64,000 nt of DNA from JANXSF01 sp043745195. GTDB lineage: Bacteria > Acidobacteriota > Terriglobia > Bryobacterales > Bryobacteraceae. Positions within the stretch are counted from its first letter, which is position 1. The number at the start of each line of letters is the position of its first letter. The DNA lies in contig JAYTTF010000303.1 of NCBI GenBank assembly GCA_043745195.1, forward strand, positions 28,738-92,737, written 5' to 3'. Positions 25,586-34,889 of this stretch are shown one piece after another. The notes below the pieces were generated by a model. The model was not told the origin of the DNA, searched no databases, and saw only the letters and a program-made list of their open reading frames with translations. Both the position numbers and the translations under genes were made by a program.

Positions 25586-28351
25586 ATGAATATGCGCCGC
25601 GTGATTCTAATCGCCCTGTCCACGGGGCTTACTTTCGCTGCTGAAGAAGGTCCCGCTATTTTAGCCAAGCGCTGCGGCGGTTGCCATAACAGCCAAGCTA
25701 AAGCTGGCGGGTTGGATCTTTCCACGCTCGCCAACGCGAAATTCGGCGGCAGTAAAGGATCCGCGCTGAATCCCGGACAAGCCGAAGAAAGCCTGCTCTA
25801 TCGCCGCGTGCGCGAAGGATCCATGCCCCCCGCTGCAAAGCTGCCACCAGCAGAACAAGATGCCCTTCGCCAGTGGATCGATGACGGGGCCAAGTGGGAC
25901 AAGACCATAAACCTCGCCAATCGTCGCGCTGGTTACGATTGGTGGTCGCTGCAACCTCTGCGAAAATTTCCAACCGATACCGTGGACTCTCTTGTTCTCG
26001 CCAAACTTGCAGAAAAAAAGCTGACGGCTTCACCACGCGCCGATCGTCGAACTTTAATCCGCCGCGCCACGTTCGATCTGCTTGGTCTTCCCCCAACCCC
26101 AGCTGAAATCGAATCCTTCATCAAAGATCCAAACACCAACGCATACGAAAAACTGATCGACCGCTTGCTTGCCAGCCCGCACTATGGAGAGCGTTGGGGA
26201 CGTCACTGGCTGGACGTTGCTCGCTTTGGTGAAAGTAACGGCTACGAGCAAAACCACCTGCGCCCACGAGCTTGGCACTATCGCGATTACGTCATCCGCA
26301 GCTTCAACCAGGACAAACCGTTCAGCCAGATGGTGCGGGAGCAGTTGGCCGGCGACCAACTAGCACCCGGTAATCCGGACATAGAAGCAGCCACGGGTTT
26401 CCTTGTCGCAGGTGTGCACGATACGGTGGGCATCCAAAATCTGGACGGCGAAATGCTGAAACGAGCAAATGATTTGGATGACATCATCACCGCCACTGCT
26501 GCCGGATTCCTTGGCCTAACAGTCAATTGCGCCCGCTGTCACGATCATAAGTTCGATCCCATTGAACAGGCCGATTACTATCGCCTCGCCGCTGTCTTCT
26601 CAGGCGTTCAACACGGTGAGCGCGCGTTGGCCACTGCCGCCGAAAAGGAAAAGTTGGAAAAGCCATTGAACGAATTGGAGGCCAACCGCAAGTCCCTTGA
26701 ATCAACAATCGCAGGTTTCGTGAAAGACTTAGCTCCGCGCATCAACGAAGCCAAACCCAGGATCCAAGCTGCCGCCCGTCCCCCTGTTGCTCGCGAAGGC
26801 ACAGAAGAAAAGTTCCCTCCACTGGAAGCAAAGTATGTCCGAATGAACATTGAAGCATCAGCCGGAGGCGGCATTGCCCAGCTCGACGAACTGGAAATTT
26901 TCAGCGGCCAGCGGAACGTGGCCCTCGCTTCAAGCGGTGCAACAGTTGCTGCCATCAGCCGGGTTAGTGGGGAAGGTAAGAGCCACTATCCGCCCAGCTT
27001 TGTTATTGATGGAAAGTATGCTGAACGATGGTTCGCCGATAGTAAGTCGTCCCAACTTACTGTGACTTTTGCCAATCCAGAGCGCATTGAACGAATCTTG
27101 TTTTCCAAAGACAGGCCCTTAGGGGACGATCGCACCGTAAACGGCGTCCCAACTCTATACACATTCGAAGCCTCACTCGATGGCAAAACCTGGCGAAACA
27201 TTGCTGATTCCACTGGTCGGCTGCCATATTCCCCTAAAGACCGCGACGAGTTCTTCCTGCTGTCCGTGCTCGGTCCGCAAGAAAAGCAACAGTGGGATGA
27301 TTGGCAAAGTAAGTTGACTAAGATCAAATCCGAAATCGCCAGCGCTCCAACGGTTCCTCTAAGTTACATCGGAACTTTCACTCAACCCAAGGAACCAGCC
27401 TACTTACACAAGGGCGGCAATCCATCCAATCGCGGACCTGACATTGCACCTGGCGCACTAACAACCCTTTCGAAAATGCTTCCCGGCTTCACACTGGATA
27501 TCAACGCACCCGAAGGCGAACGCCGTCTCGCCCTTGCGAATTGGATCGTCGACGAACGCAATGCACTTACCGCGCGCGTTCTTGCGAATCGCGTCTGGCA
27601 CTACCACTTTGGCCACGCATTGGCCGGCACTCCCAGCGACTTAGGCAAGAACGGTGAACCGCCATCGAACCCTGAGTTACTCGACCTTCTCGCTCAACGC
27701 ATTCACTCCTATGGTTGGAAGCTTAAACCCTTGCATCGCGAAATCATGTTATCGGAAACCTACAAGCAATCCAGCGAAATCAATCAAGCCAACGCTGCCG
27801 TCGACGCCGATGCTGCTTTTATGTGGCGCTTCCCTCCGCGCCGCCTCGAAGCAGAGGCCATTCGTGATAGCGTGTTGGCCGTCAGCGGTAAATTAAATCC
27901 AACGTTGGGCGGCCCCGGTTTTCAGCTTTATCAATATACGGTGGACAACGTCGCCACTTACTTGCCCAAAGAAATCCATGAGCCGGAAACGTTCCGTCGC
28001 ACTGTGTATCATCAGTCTCCGCGTTCGGTACGCATTGACGTACTTGGTGCCTACGATTGCCCCGACCCTTCCCTGCCTGAACCCAAGCGCGTCGTGACAA
28101 CTACCGCTCTACAAGCCCTTAGCCTGTTGAATAATTCCTTCTTAATGGAACAGTCCAACTACTTGGCCGAGCGTCTGCAAAAAGAACAGCCCAAAGCAAC
28201 TGCGCAAATAGAAAGCGCTTTCCAACTTACCTTTGGCCGCTCGCCCAGCACTGTTGAACGTGAAGCGGCTTTGAAGCTAGTGCAACAGCACGGGCTGGCC
28301 ATATTCTGCCGCGCCATGCTCAATGCAAACGAGTTTATCTATGTCTTCTAA
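25586..28351 (+). CDS. Secreted cytochrome-PSD1 protein with F5/8 type C domain
   Basis: 921 aa, about 115 longer than the paralogue at 4.3 kb. After a signal peptide (residues 1-18) comes a c-haem motif CGGCH near residue 30, then DUF1549 (DRRTLIRRATFDLLGLPPT, GERWGRHWLDVARFGESNG, CARCHDHKFDP). A discoidin-like F5/8 C domain is inserted at about 415-550 (VRMNIEASAGGGIAQLDELEIF, FVIDGKYAERWFAD, YTFEASLDGKTWRNI). DUF1553 follows (LANWIVDERNALTARVLANRVW). The inserted domain suggests carbohydrate or surface binding. It overlaps its DUF1501 partner by 11 nt. Confidence 0.9.
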   Translation: MNMRRVILIALSTGLTFAAEEGPAILAKRCGGCHNSQAKAGGLDLSTLANAKFGGSKGSALNPGQAEESLLYRRVREGSMPPAAKLPPAEQDALRQWIDDGAKWDKTINLANRRAGYDWWSLQPLRKFPTDTVDSLVLAKLAEKKLTASPRADRRTLIRRATFDLLGLPPTPAEIESFIKDPNTNAYEKLIDRLLASPHYGERWGRHWLDVARFGESNGYEQNHLRPRAWHYRDYVIRSFNQDKPFSQMVREQLAGDQLAPGNPDIEAATGFLVAGVHDTVGIQNLDGEMLKRANDLDDIITATAAGFLGLTVNCARCHDHKFDPIEQADYYRLAAVFSGVQHGERALATAAEKEKLEKPLNELEANRKSLESTIAGFVKDLAPRINEAKPRIQAAARPPVAREGTEEKFPPLEAKYVRMNIEASAGGGIAQLDELEIFSGQRNVALASSGATVAAISRVSGEGKSHYPPSFVIDGKYAERWFADSKSSQLTVTFANPERIERILFSKDRPLGDDRTVNGVPTLYTFEASLDGKTWRNIADSTGRLPYSPKDRDEFFLLSVLGPQEKQQWDDWQSKLTKIKSEIASAPTVPLSYIGTFTQPKEPAYLHKGGNPSNRGPDIAPGALTTLSKMLPGFTLDINAPEGERRLALANWIVDERNALTARVLANRVWHYHFGHALAGTPSDLGKNGEPPSNPELLDLLAQRIHSYGWKLKPLHREIMLSETYKQSSEINQANAAVDADAAFMWRFPPRRLEAEAIRDSVLAVSGKLNPTLGGPGFQLYQYTVDNVATYLPKEIHEPETFRRTVYHQSPRSVRIDVLGAYDCPDPSLPEPKRVVTTTALQALSLLNNSFLMEQSNYLAERLQKEQPKATAQIESAFQLTFGRSPSTVEREAALKLVQQHGLAIFCRAMLNANEFIYVF

Positions 28352-29765
28352 ACCGCCGTTTGAAACTCGAGATCGCCGCCAGTTCCTATCCGACTTCGGA
28401 TCCGGACTCGGAAGCGTAGCACTCGCGTGGCTCCTGGGCAACAAGCCGCTGCATGCTGCAGGAAAGTTCCCCAACTTCGCACCAAAGGCAAAGCGCATCA
28501 TTCAACTTTTCTGCCCAGGCGCTGCCTCGCACATCGACCTCTGGGACCATAAGCCCGAACTGGAAAGAATGCACGGTAAGCCTCTCCCGGGCGAAGAAAA
28601 CGTCGTAACATTCCAAGGCAAGAACGGTAACTTAATGCGCAGCCCGTGGGACTTCACACCGCGCGGCCAAAGCGGCAAAATGATCACGTCCATGCTGCCC
28701 AACCTCGGCGCACTGGCCGACAAAATGGCCTTCATCCACTCCATGCAATCGCGTACCAACACTCACGGCCCGGCATGCGTGGCCATGAACACAGGCTTCA
28801 TCTTCGAAGGATTTCCCAGCGCCGGTTCGTGGGTCAGCTACGCATTGGGCGCTGAAAATCAAAACCTGCCGGCCTTCGTTGCCATTCCCGATGTGCGAGG
28901 CATTCCGCCATCTGGTCCAGCCAATTGGACCAGCGGATTTCTTCCCGCCCAACATCAGGCCATCTCATTCAGTTCATCAGATCCCATTCGCGACCTGCAG
29001 CGTCCCACTAGCGTCAGCCCTGATGCGGAACTTGCCACGCGAGACTTTCTGGCCCTGCTCAACAAGGAACATCAGCAAAAGCACGCGGGCAATTCCGATT
29101 TAGCCGGCCGCGTAGCAGCTTATGAGTTAGCCGCGCGCATGCAACTAACTGCCCCCGAAGTAAGCGACTTATCGAAGGAGACTCGCGCCACTCGCGATCT
29201 ATATGGAGCTGACGACCCTAATCCGCTGATAGCCACATACGCGAAAAATGCGATGCTTGCGCGGCGGCTTATCGAACGTGGCGTGCGCTTTGTGCAACTC
29301 TACTGCGGGTCACGTGCTTCAGGTGCCGATGGCCTTCTGAACTGGGATGCCCATCGCACTTTGAAGGCCGACTACGAGCGACACTGCCCAATCCTCGACC
29401 GCCCAACAGCTGGGCTGATTCGCGATCTTGAATCGCGCGGATTGCTGGACGATACTCTGGTCCTTTGGACAACCGAGTTTGGCCGCATGCCGACACATCA
29501 GGAAGGAACAACTGGCCGCGACCATAATCCCGAAGCTTTCACTGTCTGGATGTTAGGGGCCGGCGTGAAGCCAGGAGTAAGTTATGGCGAGACCGATCCG
29601 TTTGGGCGTCGAGCAGTAACAAACATAGCTACGGTCCATGACATGTATGCCACGGTTTTGCATTTAATGGGCATCGACCATGAAAAGCTAACCTGGTATC
29701 ACAATGGCATCGCCCGTCGCTTGACTGATGTGCATGGGAATGTGCTGCGACCAATTATTAGCTGA
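28341..29765 (+). CDS. DUF1501 protein paired with PSD1
   Basis: 474 aa from ATG 28341, which lies inside the last codons of the upstream gene; an in-frame ATG at 28323 is also possible. The N terminus has a Tat-like RRQFLSDFGSGLGSVALAWLL. DUF1501 blocks: IQLFCPGAASHIDLWDHKP, SPWDFTPRGQSGKMITSM, GSWVSYALGAENQNLPAF, LWTTEFGRMPTHQ. It is a distant paralogue of the 6.8-kb gene and occupies the same position next to a DUF1553 protein, which supports a functional pair. Confidence 0.9.
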   Translation: MSSKPPFETRDRRQFLSDFGSGLGSVALAWLLGNKPLHAAGKFPNFAPKAKRIIQLFCPGAASHIDLWDHKPELERMHGKPLPGEENVVTFQGKNGNLMRSPWDFTPRGQSGKMITSMLPNLGALADKMAFIHSMQSRTNTHGPACVAMNTGFIFEGFPSAGSWVSYALGAENQNLPAFVAIPDVRGIPPSGPANWTSGFLPAQHQAISFSSSDPIRDLQRPTSVSPDAELATRDFLALLNKEHQQKHAGNSDLAGRVAAYELAARMQLTAPEVSDLSKETRATRDLYGADDPNPLIATYAKNAMLARRLIERGVRFVQLYCGSRASGADGLLNWDAHRTLKADYERHCPILDRPTAGLIRDLESRGLLDDTLVLWTTEFGRMPTHQEGTTGRDHNPEAFTVWMLGAGVKPGVSYGETDPFGRRAVTNIATVHDMYATVLHLMGIDHEKLTWYHNGIARRLTDVHGNVLRPIIS

Positions 29766-29785
29766 ATTCCAGCTTCTTGGCCCTC

Positions 29786-30814
29786 TTAGCGTATCTTAAA
29801 TTCGCGGAGCTCTTTGAACCCTTTGCCAATCTCGCTTGGACTAATATTGCAGTGTCCATTTCCATCTATCAGTTTTTGTACAAACAGATGTGTGGCACCA
29901 TTCTGCTCCACCAAGTTTGAATAATAATTCGTAACCCAGGGTGGAATCAGTTGGTCAAATGTGGTCTGAATAGCAACCACCGGTTTAGTGAGCCGCCCGG
30001 TAAGATTACTATGCAAACGCACATAACCAGCAGCGTTCGGGACCGCCTCCAGTCGTTCCACTCCCGCATTCAGCTTCGCGTCACCGTTGCCATACACCGT
30101 GTTCCGGTTATCAAAAGCGTTCCCGCCACTGCGAACTTTCAGTTCCGTTAAAATCTCCATGAAGAACTCCACCACGTTTGCCAAAGTAGCGTTGTCAGCA
30201 ACCCCGGCATGCTGTTGCAGTAACTTGGCGGCTTCTGAATTCAGGCTCAATGCCTTCGCTATTTCCTCCGTCCTTGTTTTACTCCGTTGATAGCTTTTCG
30301 GCAACTTACCAGGTGACGGAACAACTCCAGGGTAGTAGTAGTTGAACAGGATCAGAAGATCAAACACGTGCTGCTTTAAGAATGTATAGGCCGGTGCCAC
30401 TTCGCCGCACAACGGCAGAGCACCGCTATAAACGTCCGGCTGTTTCTCAATAAAAGCTAAGGCCAAATGCCCACCCATAGACATGCCACTGATGAAGGTC
30501 TGCTTAGGCTCACCGTGCTGCTCAACAAAATGAAGGCGCAATGCTTCCGTATCTCGAATGGCCTCTTCAACCGCCCATCCGCCGCCCGAGTATCCTGACT
30601 GCGCAACAGCATAACCTTGTTCCAGGAATGGTTCAATCTGCTTGCTATGCCCCACTGCTGAAGCCTTTGGCGAGTACCCATGGCAAAACATCACAAGTCC
30701 ACCATTCCACTTTTCTGGAATCTCAATGTGATACTTAGCGCCATTGATTTCGCCCGTCTCAATGCGGGATTCAGCGAATAGCGAAACTCCAAATGCAAAC
30801 AGCAGCAGCCGCAT
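29786..30814 (-). CDS. Secreted alpha/beta-hydrolase
   Basis: 342 aa from ATG 30814, which yields a signal peptide (MRLLLFAFGVSLFAES); an earlier in-frame start would overlap the sulfatase gene. Hydrolase features: VMFCHGYSP (oxyanion), the nucleophile elbow SGMSMGGHLAL (Ser near 130), IQTTFDQLIPP (Asp) and GNGHCNISP (His). The fold resembles prolyl-oligopeptidase/tannase-like esterases. It begins 1 nt after the sulfatase stop, so both are expressed together; a role in removing ester groups from the same polymer is possible but unproven. Confidence 0.82.
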   Translation of the reverse strand: MRLLLFAFGVSLFAESRIETGEINGAKYHIEIPEKWNGGLVMFCHGYSPKASAVGHSKQIEPFLEQGYAVAQSGYSGGGWAVEEAIRDTEALRLHFVEQHGEPKQTFISGMSMGGHLALAFIEKQPDVYSGALPLCGEVAPAYTFLKQHVFDLLILFNYYYPGVVPSPGKLPKSYQRSKTRTEEIAKALSLNSEAAKLLQQHAGVADNATLANVVEFFMEILTELKVRSGGNAFDNRNTVYGNGDAKLNAGVERLEAVPNAAGYVRLHSNLTGRLTKPVVAIQTTFDQLIPPWVTNYYSNLVEQNGATHLFVQKLIDGNGHCNISPSEIGKGFKELREFKIR

Positions 30815-30815
30815 G

Positions 30816-32666
30816 TTATTTCCCCTCCAAACCAGCAATCATATTTTCGATCAGGCGCGGCACATAGCTACCCAGCTTGGCAGGATATCCTTTGGTTTCG
30901 GTTGGTAGTGCCGCTATCTCTTTCTTGAAAGCAGCCGCCCGCTTACCCATGTAGTCCAAAGCATTCAGAGCCATCAATGCAACGTAAGGACCATGCTTGT
31001 CTATCGGTGCCAATTTCAACAGCACCGCCCCAGCTTCAGCCGATTCCTGATCGCTGCCATATCGCCCCAAAGCCTCACCTGCGGTGATTTGCACTTCTGG
31101 AGCTTGGTCCGCCAGCCCTTGCCGTAAAATTCCAGAATGGGCTTGCACAACCGCAGCACCTCTTGCTAAGAATCCGATGGCTGCCCAATACCGCACCGCA
31201 CTGTCCGCATCCTTCAACCCTTTTTCAAGCTGTGGAATCGCTTCCGTCTTCAGCATGGACGCTGCCTCCGCCATCGCGAACACTCGTTCAAAGGGATACC
31301 GCTGATCGTCATGACCAACATCGTACGGGGCCCCTTTTCCGGCACGCGAATGGATCGAACATTCGGGCAGAAATCCAACGTCGCGAATCTTCCGCGCCAT
31401 ATCCTGTTGCGCTTTTCGCATGCGCCGCAATATCGGTTGATGCGCCGCTGAAGACGCCAAATTATTCACTTCATCTTTGTCCTTTGTCAGATCGAATAAT
31501 TGTTCTGGATCTTTGGTTTTCCAAAACTGCTGCTGAGCCGGCGTCAGCTTCCCTTCATCGAAAAGTTTCTTCCACACAGCCGTTGTGGGAGTCTCAAACT
31601 GATAGTCAATGTGCTGACCATAGACGCGATGCGGCATGTAGTTGCGCACATAAACGTACTGCTTATCACGCACCGTACGCATCAGGTCGTACCGTTCATC
31701 CATGCGTCCGCGGAATCCATAAACATACTGCTGCTCAGGCTCCGCATACTGGCCAAGAAAAGCATGGCCCTGATGATAAGCAGGTGGCTTGATGCCCGCA
31801 AGACTCAAAACAGTCGGCGCCAAATCAACAAAGCTCACAGGACGGCTGGACGTTCCTCCAGCCTTAAAATCCTTCCCCGCAAGATGCTGCCACTTTTTTG
31901 GAATGCGCACCATCATCGGCACCTGCAGTCCGGAATTGAATGGCGTGCGCTTGCTGCGCGGCATGCCTGAGCCGTGGTCAGCATAATAAAAAACAATCGT
32001 ATCCTCAGCCAATCCAGCTTTTTCCAGACGGTCAAAAATCGCTCCGGCCTCAGAGTCCATTGTTGTGATGTTGTCGTAGTACTGTGCCCAATCTTCGCGA
32101 ACTTCTTTCGTATCGGGATGGTAGGCGGGAATGCGCGCCTCGTTAATATCGTGCTTCCATTTATGAGGTCTGGTGCGAATTTGGCTTTCATGCGTGATCA
32201 ACAAATTAAACACCGCGAAAAAAGGCTGCCCAGGCTTCCGCTTTTCCCACTGAGCTTTGTTCGAAGATTCATCCCAAACTTGCCCCGTCTTCACCAGGTT
32301 GTAATCTTCCTTAGCGTTGTTCGTGCAGTAGTAACCCGCTTCGCGTAGAAATACCGGAAACATTTTCATACCATCGGGCAACCGAGTCTCCGATCGCATG
32401 TGTTCAGCACCCGTCGAAGGTGGATACAGTCCGCTGATCATAGTTGTTCTTGCCGGTGCGCAAACTGGCGCGTTAGACCATGCCGTGATGTATCGCAGCG
32501 CACCCTCAGAAAATTTATCTAGGTTAGGAGATACAGCATACTTATCGCCATAGCAACCCAAGTGCGGACCCATATCTTCATTTGTCACCCACAAAATATT
32601 GGGCCTGGATCCTTCTGCCGCTATTGCTGCCGCGGCGCTGCTGGCAAGAAACGTTCTTCGATTCAT
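30816..32666 (-). CDS. Secreted sulfatase with C-terminal HEAT-like repeats
   Basis: 616 aa. A Tat-type leader is visible (MNRRTFLASSAAAAIAA). The sulfatase signature C69-A-P-A-R73 gives the formylglycine site, preceded by NILWVTNEDMGPHLGCYGD with the metal-binding acids and followed by FYYADHGSGMPRSK. The heparan-N-sulfatase-like layout ends near residue 450. Residues about 475-616 consist of Ala/Leu-rich helical repeats (PQLEKGLKDADSAVRYWAAIGF), typical of HEAT. Maturation needs a formylglycine-generating enzyme, not found here. Released sulfate could feed the cys operon at 8.6 kb, which is speculation. Confidence 0.9.
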   Translation of the reverse strand: MNRRTFLASSAAAAIAAEGSRPNILWVTNEDMGPHLGCYGDKYAVSPNLDKFSEGALRYITAWSNAPVCAPARTTMISGLYPPSTGAEHMRSETRLPDGMKMFPVFLREAGYYCTNNAKEDYNLVKTGQVWDESSNKAQWEKRKPGQPFFAVFNLLITHESQIRTRPHKWKHDINEARIPAYHPDTKEVREDWAQYYDNITTMDSEAGAIFDRLEKAGLAEDTIVFYYADHGSGMPRSKRTPFNSGLQVPMMVRIPKKWQHLAGKDFKAGGTSSRPVSFVDLAPTVLSLAGIKPPAYHQGHAFLGQYAEPEQQYVYGFRGRMDERYDLMRTVRDKQYVYVRNYMPHRVYGQHIDYQFETPTTAVWKKLFDEGKLTPAQQQFWKTKDPEQLFDLTKDKDEVNNLASSAAHQPILRRMRKAQQDMARKIRDVGFLPECSIHSRAGKGAPYDVGHDDQRYPFERVFAMAEAASMLKTEAIPQLEKGLKDADSAVRYWAAIGFLARGAAVVQAHSGILRQGLADQAPEVQITAGEALGRYGSDQESAEAGAVLLKLAPIDKHGPYVALMALNALDYMGKRAAAFKKEIAALPTETKGYPAKLGSYVPRLIENMIAGLEGK

Positions 32667-32693
32667 TTGGATGGCTAATTATACAATGAAGGG

Positions 32694-33413
32694 ATGCAAT
32701 CAAGACGCGATGCTTTGCTGTCTTTCGGGATCGTTCCGTTCATGAATCGTAGCGCCCTGCGTGGTGGACCACTAACGTTTCAGACGATTCGCAAAGGACA
32801 CGGAACCCGCCGCTATCTGCATATCCACGGAAACGAAAACACCGCGCGTGATGTGCTAACCGATCATATGGCCACTCAAACCGGTGTCGCCTTTCTTGTG
32901 AAAAACAACCAGCGAAACGTTGTATTAGGCGGCCTCTCGTTCGACCCCAATCGCGTATGGTCTCACGCCGGTGCCGCAGCTAATTTCCGTCGTCTGAATC
33001 CAAGAGCTTCAGAAGCGGATTATCTCTACATGCTCGACGAACTCGACAACCATCGCGAAAAATTGCTGAGCGCGATTCTTCCACCCAAGGGCGGCTTGCT
33101 CCTCGCCCTGCATAACAACTCTCAAGGCTATTCGGTCCAGGATGAAGTATCCATCAGCGATCAAACTAATCTTGCCGACAGCCAGAATCCCCATGAGTTT
33201 TTCCTCTGCACCAATCTCGCTGATTATCAAATCCTTGCCAGTTCACCTTTCAATGTAGTTTTACAAAACAAGGTCCCACCCACAGACGATGGTTCCTTTT
33301 CCCGCTTGGCAGCGAAGCTAGGCGTGCGCTATGTCAACCTCGAGGTTGCCTCGGGCAACAAGCCTCGCCAAGTTGAAATGTTGAATTGGGCTGAGAAAAA
33401 TTTGCCTATTTGA
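32694..33413 (+). CDS. Uncharacterised protein with HGNE motif
   Basis: 239 aa. The N terminus may be a Tat-like leader (SRRDALLSFGIVPF). Conserved-looking blocks are RYLHIHGNENTARDVL (residues about 40-55), LSFDPNRVWSHAGA, LLALHNNSQGYSVQDE, PHEFFLCTNLADYQIL and RYVNLEVASG. HGNE recalls the Zn-binding motif of M14 and aspartoacylase-type hydrolases, and the later His in ALHNN could be a further ligand, but I cannot place it in a named family. It is divergent from the sulfatase and precedes the sugar isomerase gene by 14 nt. Confidence 0.65.
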   Translation: MQSRRDALLSFGIVPFMNRSALRGGPLTFQTIRKGHGTRRYLHIHGNENTARDVLTDHMATQTGVAFLVKNNQRNVVLGGLSFDPNRVWSHAGAAANFRRLNPRASEADYLYMLDELDNHREKLLSAILPPKGGLLLALHNNSQGYSVQDEVSISDQTNLADSQNPHEFFLCTNLADYQILASSPFNVVLQNKVPPTDDGSFSRLAAKLGVRYVNLEVASGNKPRQVEMLNWAEKNLPI

Positions 33414-33427
33414 TATGCTGGATATCG

Positions 33428-34267
33428 ATGTCCCAAGATACTTCCCTATCCCGTCGCGATTTGCTCCGTGGAACTGCCGCGCTTCCTTTGTTCGCTGCTG
33501 GTGCGCATGCTCATCCACTAGATTCCTCCGCAGGCTTCAAATTAGGAGTTGCATCGTATTCGCTACGCAGCATGACTCGTTCCAAGGCCATTGCCGCCTT
33601 GAAGGAGCTAGACGTAAAGTACGTCAACATCAAAGAGTTTCACTCGAAGATCAAAAGCTCGCCGGAAGAATGGGCAGCGGCTCGCAAGGATTTCGATGAT
33701 GCTGGGTTGCAGATCCTCGGCGGCGGTAACATCTCCTTCACTTCGGAAAACGAAGATGACGTGAAGCTCAATTTCGATTACTCCAAGGCCATGGGCTTCC
33801 CTCTCATCGTCATGGCCCCAACCCTGAAGACTCTTCCCCTTGTTGAAAAGTACGTCAAAAAGTACAACATCAAAGCCGCCATTCATAATCACGGGCCTGA
33901 AGATAAGCATTTCCCATCACCGCAATCAGTCCTGAAAGAAGTGAAAAACATGGATCCCCGCATGGGCCTTTGCATAGATATCGGCCACACTTCGCGCACC
34001 GGTGCGGACATCCTGGAATCCATCAAGGAAGCCGGTCCTCGCCTTTTCGACATGCATGTGAAAGATCTGCGCGACCCCATGAATAAAGATAGCCAAGTGA
34101 TTGTCGGCCAAGGTGCGTTACCCATCGCCAAAATCTTCCGCTTGCTCAAGTCCATCAAATACAGTGGCGCAGTAATGCTGGAATACGAAATCAATGCCAA
34201 TGATCCGCTGCCCGGCATGCGCGAATCGTTCGCCTATATGCGTGGAGTGCTTGCCGGCATCGCCTAA
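33428..34267 (+). CDS. Sugar phosphate isomerase/epimerase (AP endonuclease 2 fold)
   Basis: 279 aa from ATG 33428, giving a Tat leader (SRRDLLRGTAALPLFAAG). The TIM-barrel domain includes LGVASYSLRSM, VNIKEFHSK, AAIHNHGPEDKHFPSP, LCIDIGHTSRTG (metal ligands) and FDMHVKDLRD, then VMLEYEIN. The family includes xylose-isomerase-like sugar epimerases; export by Tat is common in this phylum. The 3' end overlaps the pxpB frame, so it is probably co-transcribed with the oxoprolinase genes although no metabolic link is obvious. Confidence 0.85.
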   Translation: MSQDTSLSRRDLLRGTAALPLFAAGAHAHPLDSSAGFKLGVASYSLRSMTRSKAIAALKELDVKYVNIKEFHSKIKSSPEEWAAARKDFDDAGLQILGGGNISFTSENEDDVKLNFDYSKAMGFPLIVMAPTLKTLPLVEKYVKKYNIKAAIHNHGPEDKHFPSPQSVLKEVKNMDPRMGLCIDIGHTSRTGADILESIKEAGPRLFDMHVKDLRDPMNKDSQVIVGQGALPIAKIFRLLKSIKYSGAVMLEYEINANDPLPGMRESFAYMRGVLAGIA

Positions 34268-34889
34268 TCACGGCTTCCAATTCCGTTACGCCAGCGATCA
34301 ATCTGTGCTGCTGGATTGCGGAGATGTTGCAAACGTGGCCCGCTGGTTTTCATCTCAACAATTGCCGGGTGTATTAAACGTGCACCCGGCATATCAAAGT
34401 ATCCTCATCGTATTCAATCCCCTCACCACAAACCATGCAGCCATCGAAGCATTCATTCAGGCACGATGGTTAGACGTTGCAAGCGTGACGCCTCCCGAAA
34501 CTCGCTTAATAAACATTCCCGTTCGCTATGGTGGATTTGATGGCCCAGACCTCCAAAGCGTCGCCGAGTTACACGGCATAACACCACAACAAGTAATTGA
34601 AGGTCATACCTCAGCAATCTATCGAGTCAGTTTTCTCGGCTTCGTCCCAGGCTTCGCTTATCTTTCTGGATTACCTGAATCCCTGGTCACACCTCGCCTG
34701 AGTGATCCTCGCAAAATCGTGCCCGCCGGTTCCGTCGGCATCGCAGGCAATCAATCCGGTGTCTATCCTTTTGCCACCCCCGGTGGTTGGCGTCTGATCG
34801 GCCGCACGCCAGAATCCATGTTCGATCCAAGCCGCGAACCCATGAGCCTACTTGAAACAGGCGATCACGTTCGCTTTGTACCGCTATGA
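34251..34889 (+). CDS. pxpB: 5-oxoprolinase subunit PxpB (KipI family)
   Basis: 212 aa from TTG 34251; the true start is uncertain, since GTG 34242 and ATG 34194 are also in frame. Family motifs are present: SDQSVLLDCGD, INIPVRYGGFDGPDL, FLGFVPGFAYLSGLP, PRKIVPAGSVGIAGNQSGVYP and GGWRLIGRTPE. With PxpA and PxpC it forms the ATP-dependent 5-oxoprolinase that opens pyroglutamate to glutamate. It overlaps pxpC by 4 nt (ATGA). Confidence 0.9.
   Translation: MPASPNHGFQFRYASDQSVLLDCGDVANVARWFSSQQLPGVLNVHPAYQSILIVFNPLTTNHAAIEAFIQARWLDVASVTPPETRLINIPVRYGGFDGPDLQSVAELHGITPQQVIEGHTSAIYRVSFLGFVPGFAYLSGLPESLVTPRLSDPRKIVPAGSVGIAGNQSGVYPFATPGGWRLIGRTPESMFDPSREPMSLLETGDHVRFVPL

Noticed and set aside
31163..31792. 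209-codon frame antisense to the sulfatase
   Set aside because: The sulfatase frame carries all catalytic motifs; the opposite frame is low-quality Ser/His/Pro-rich sequence.
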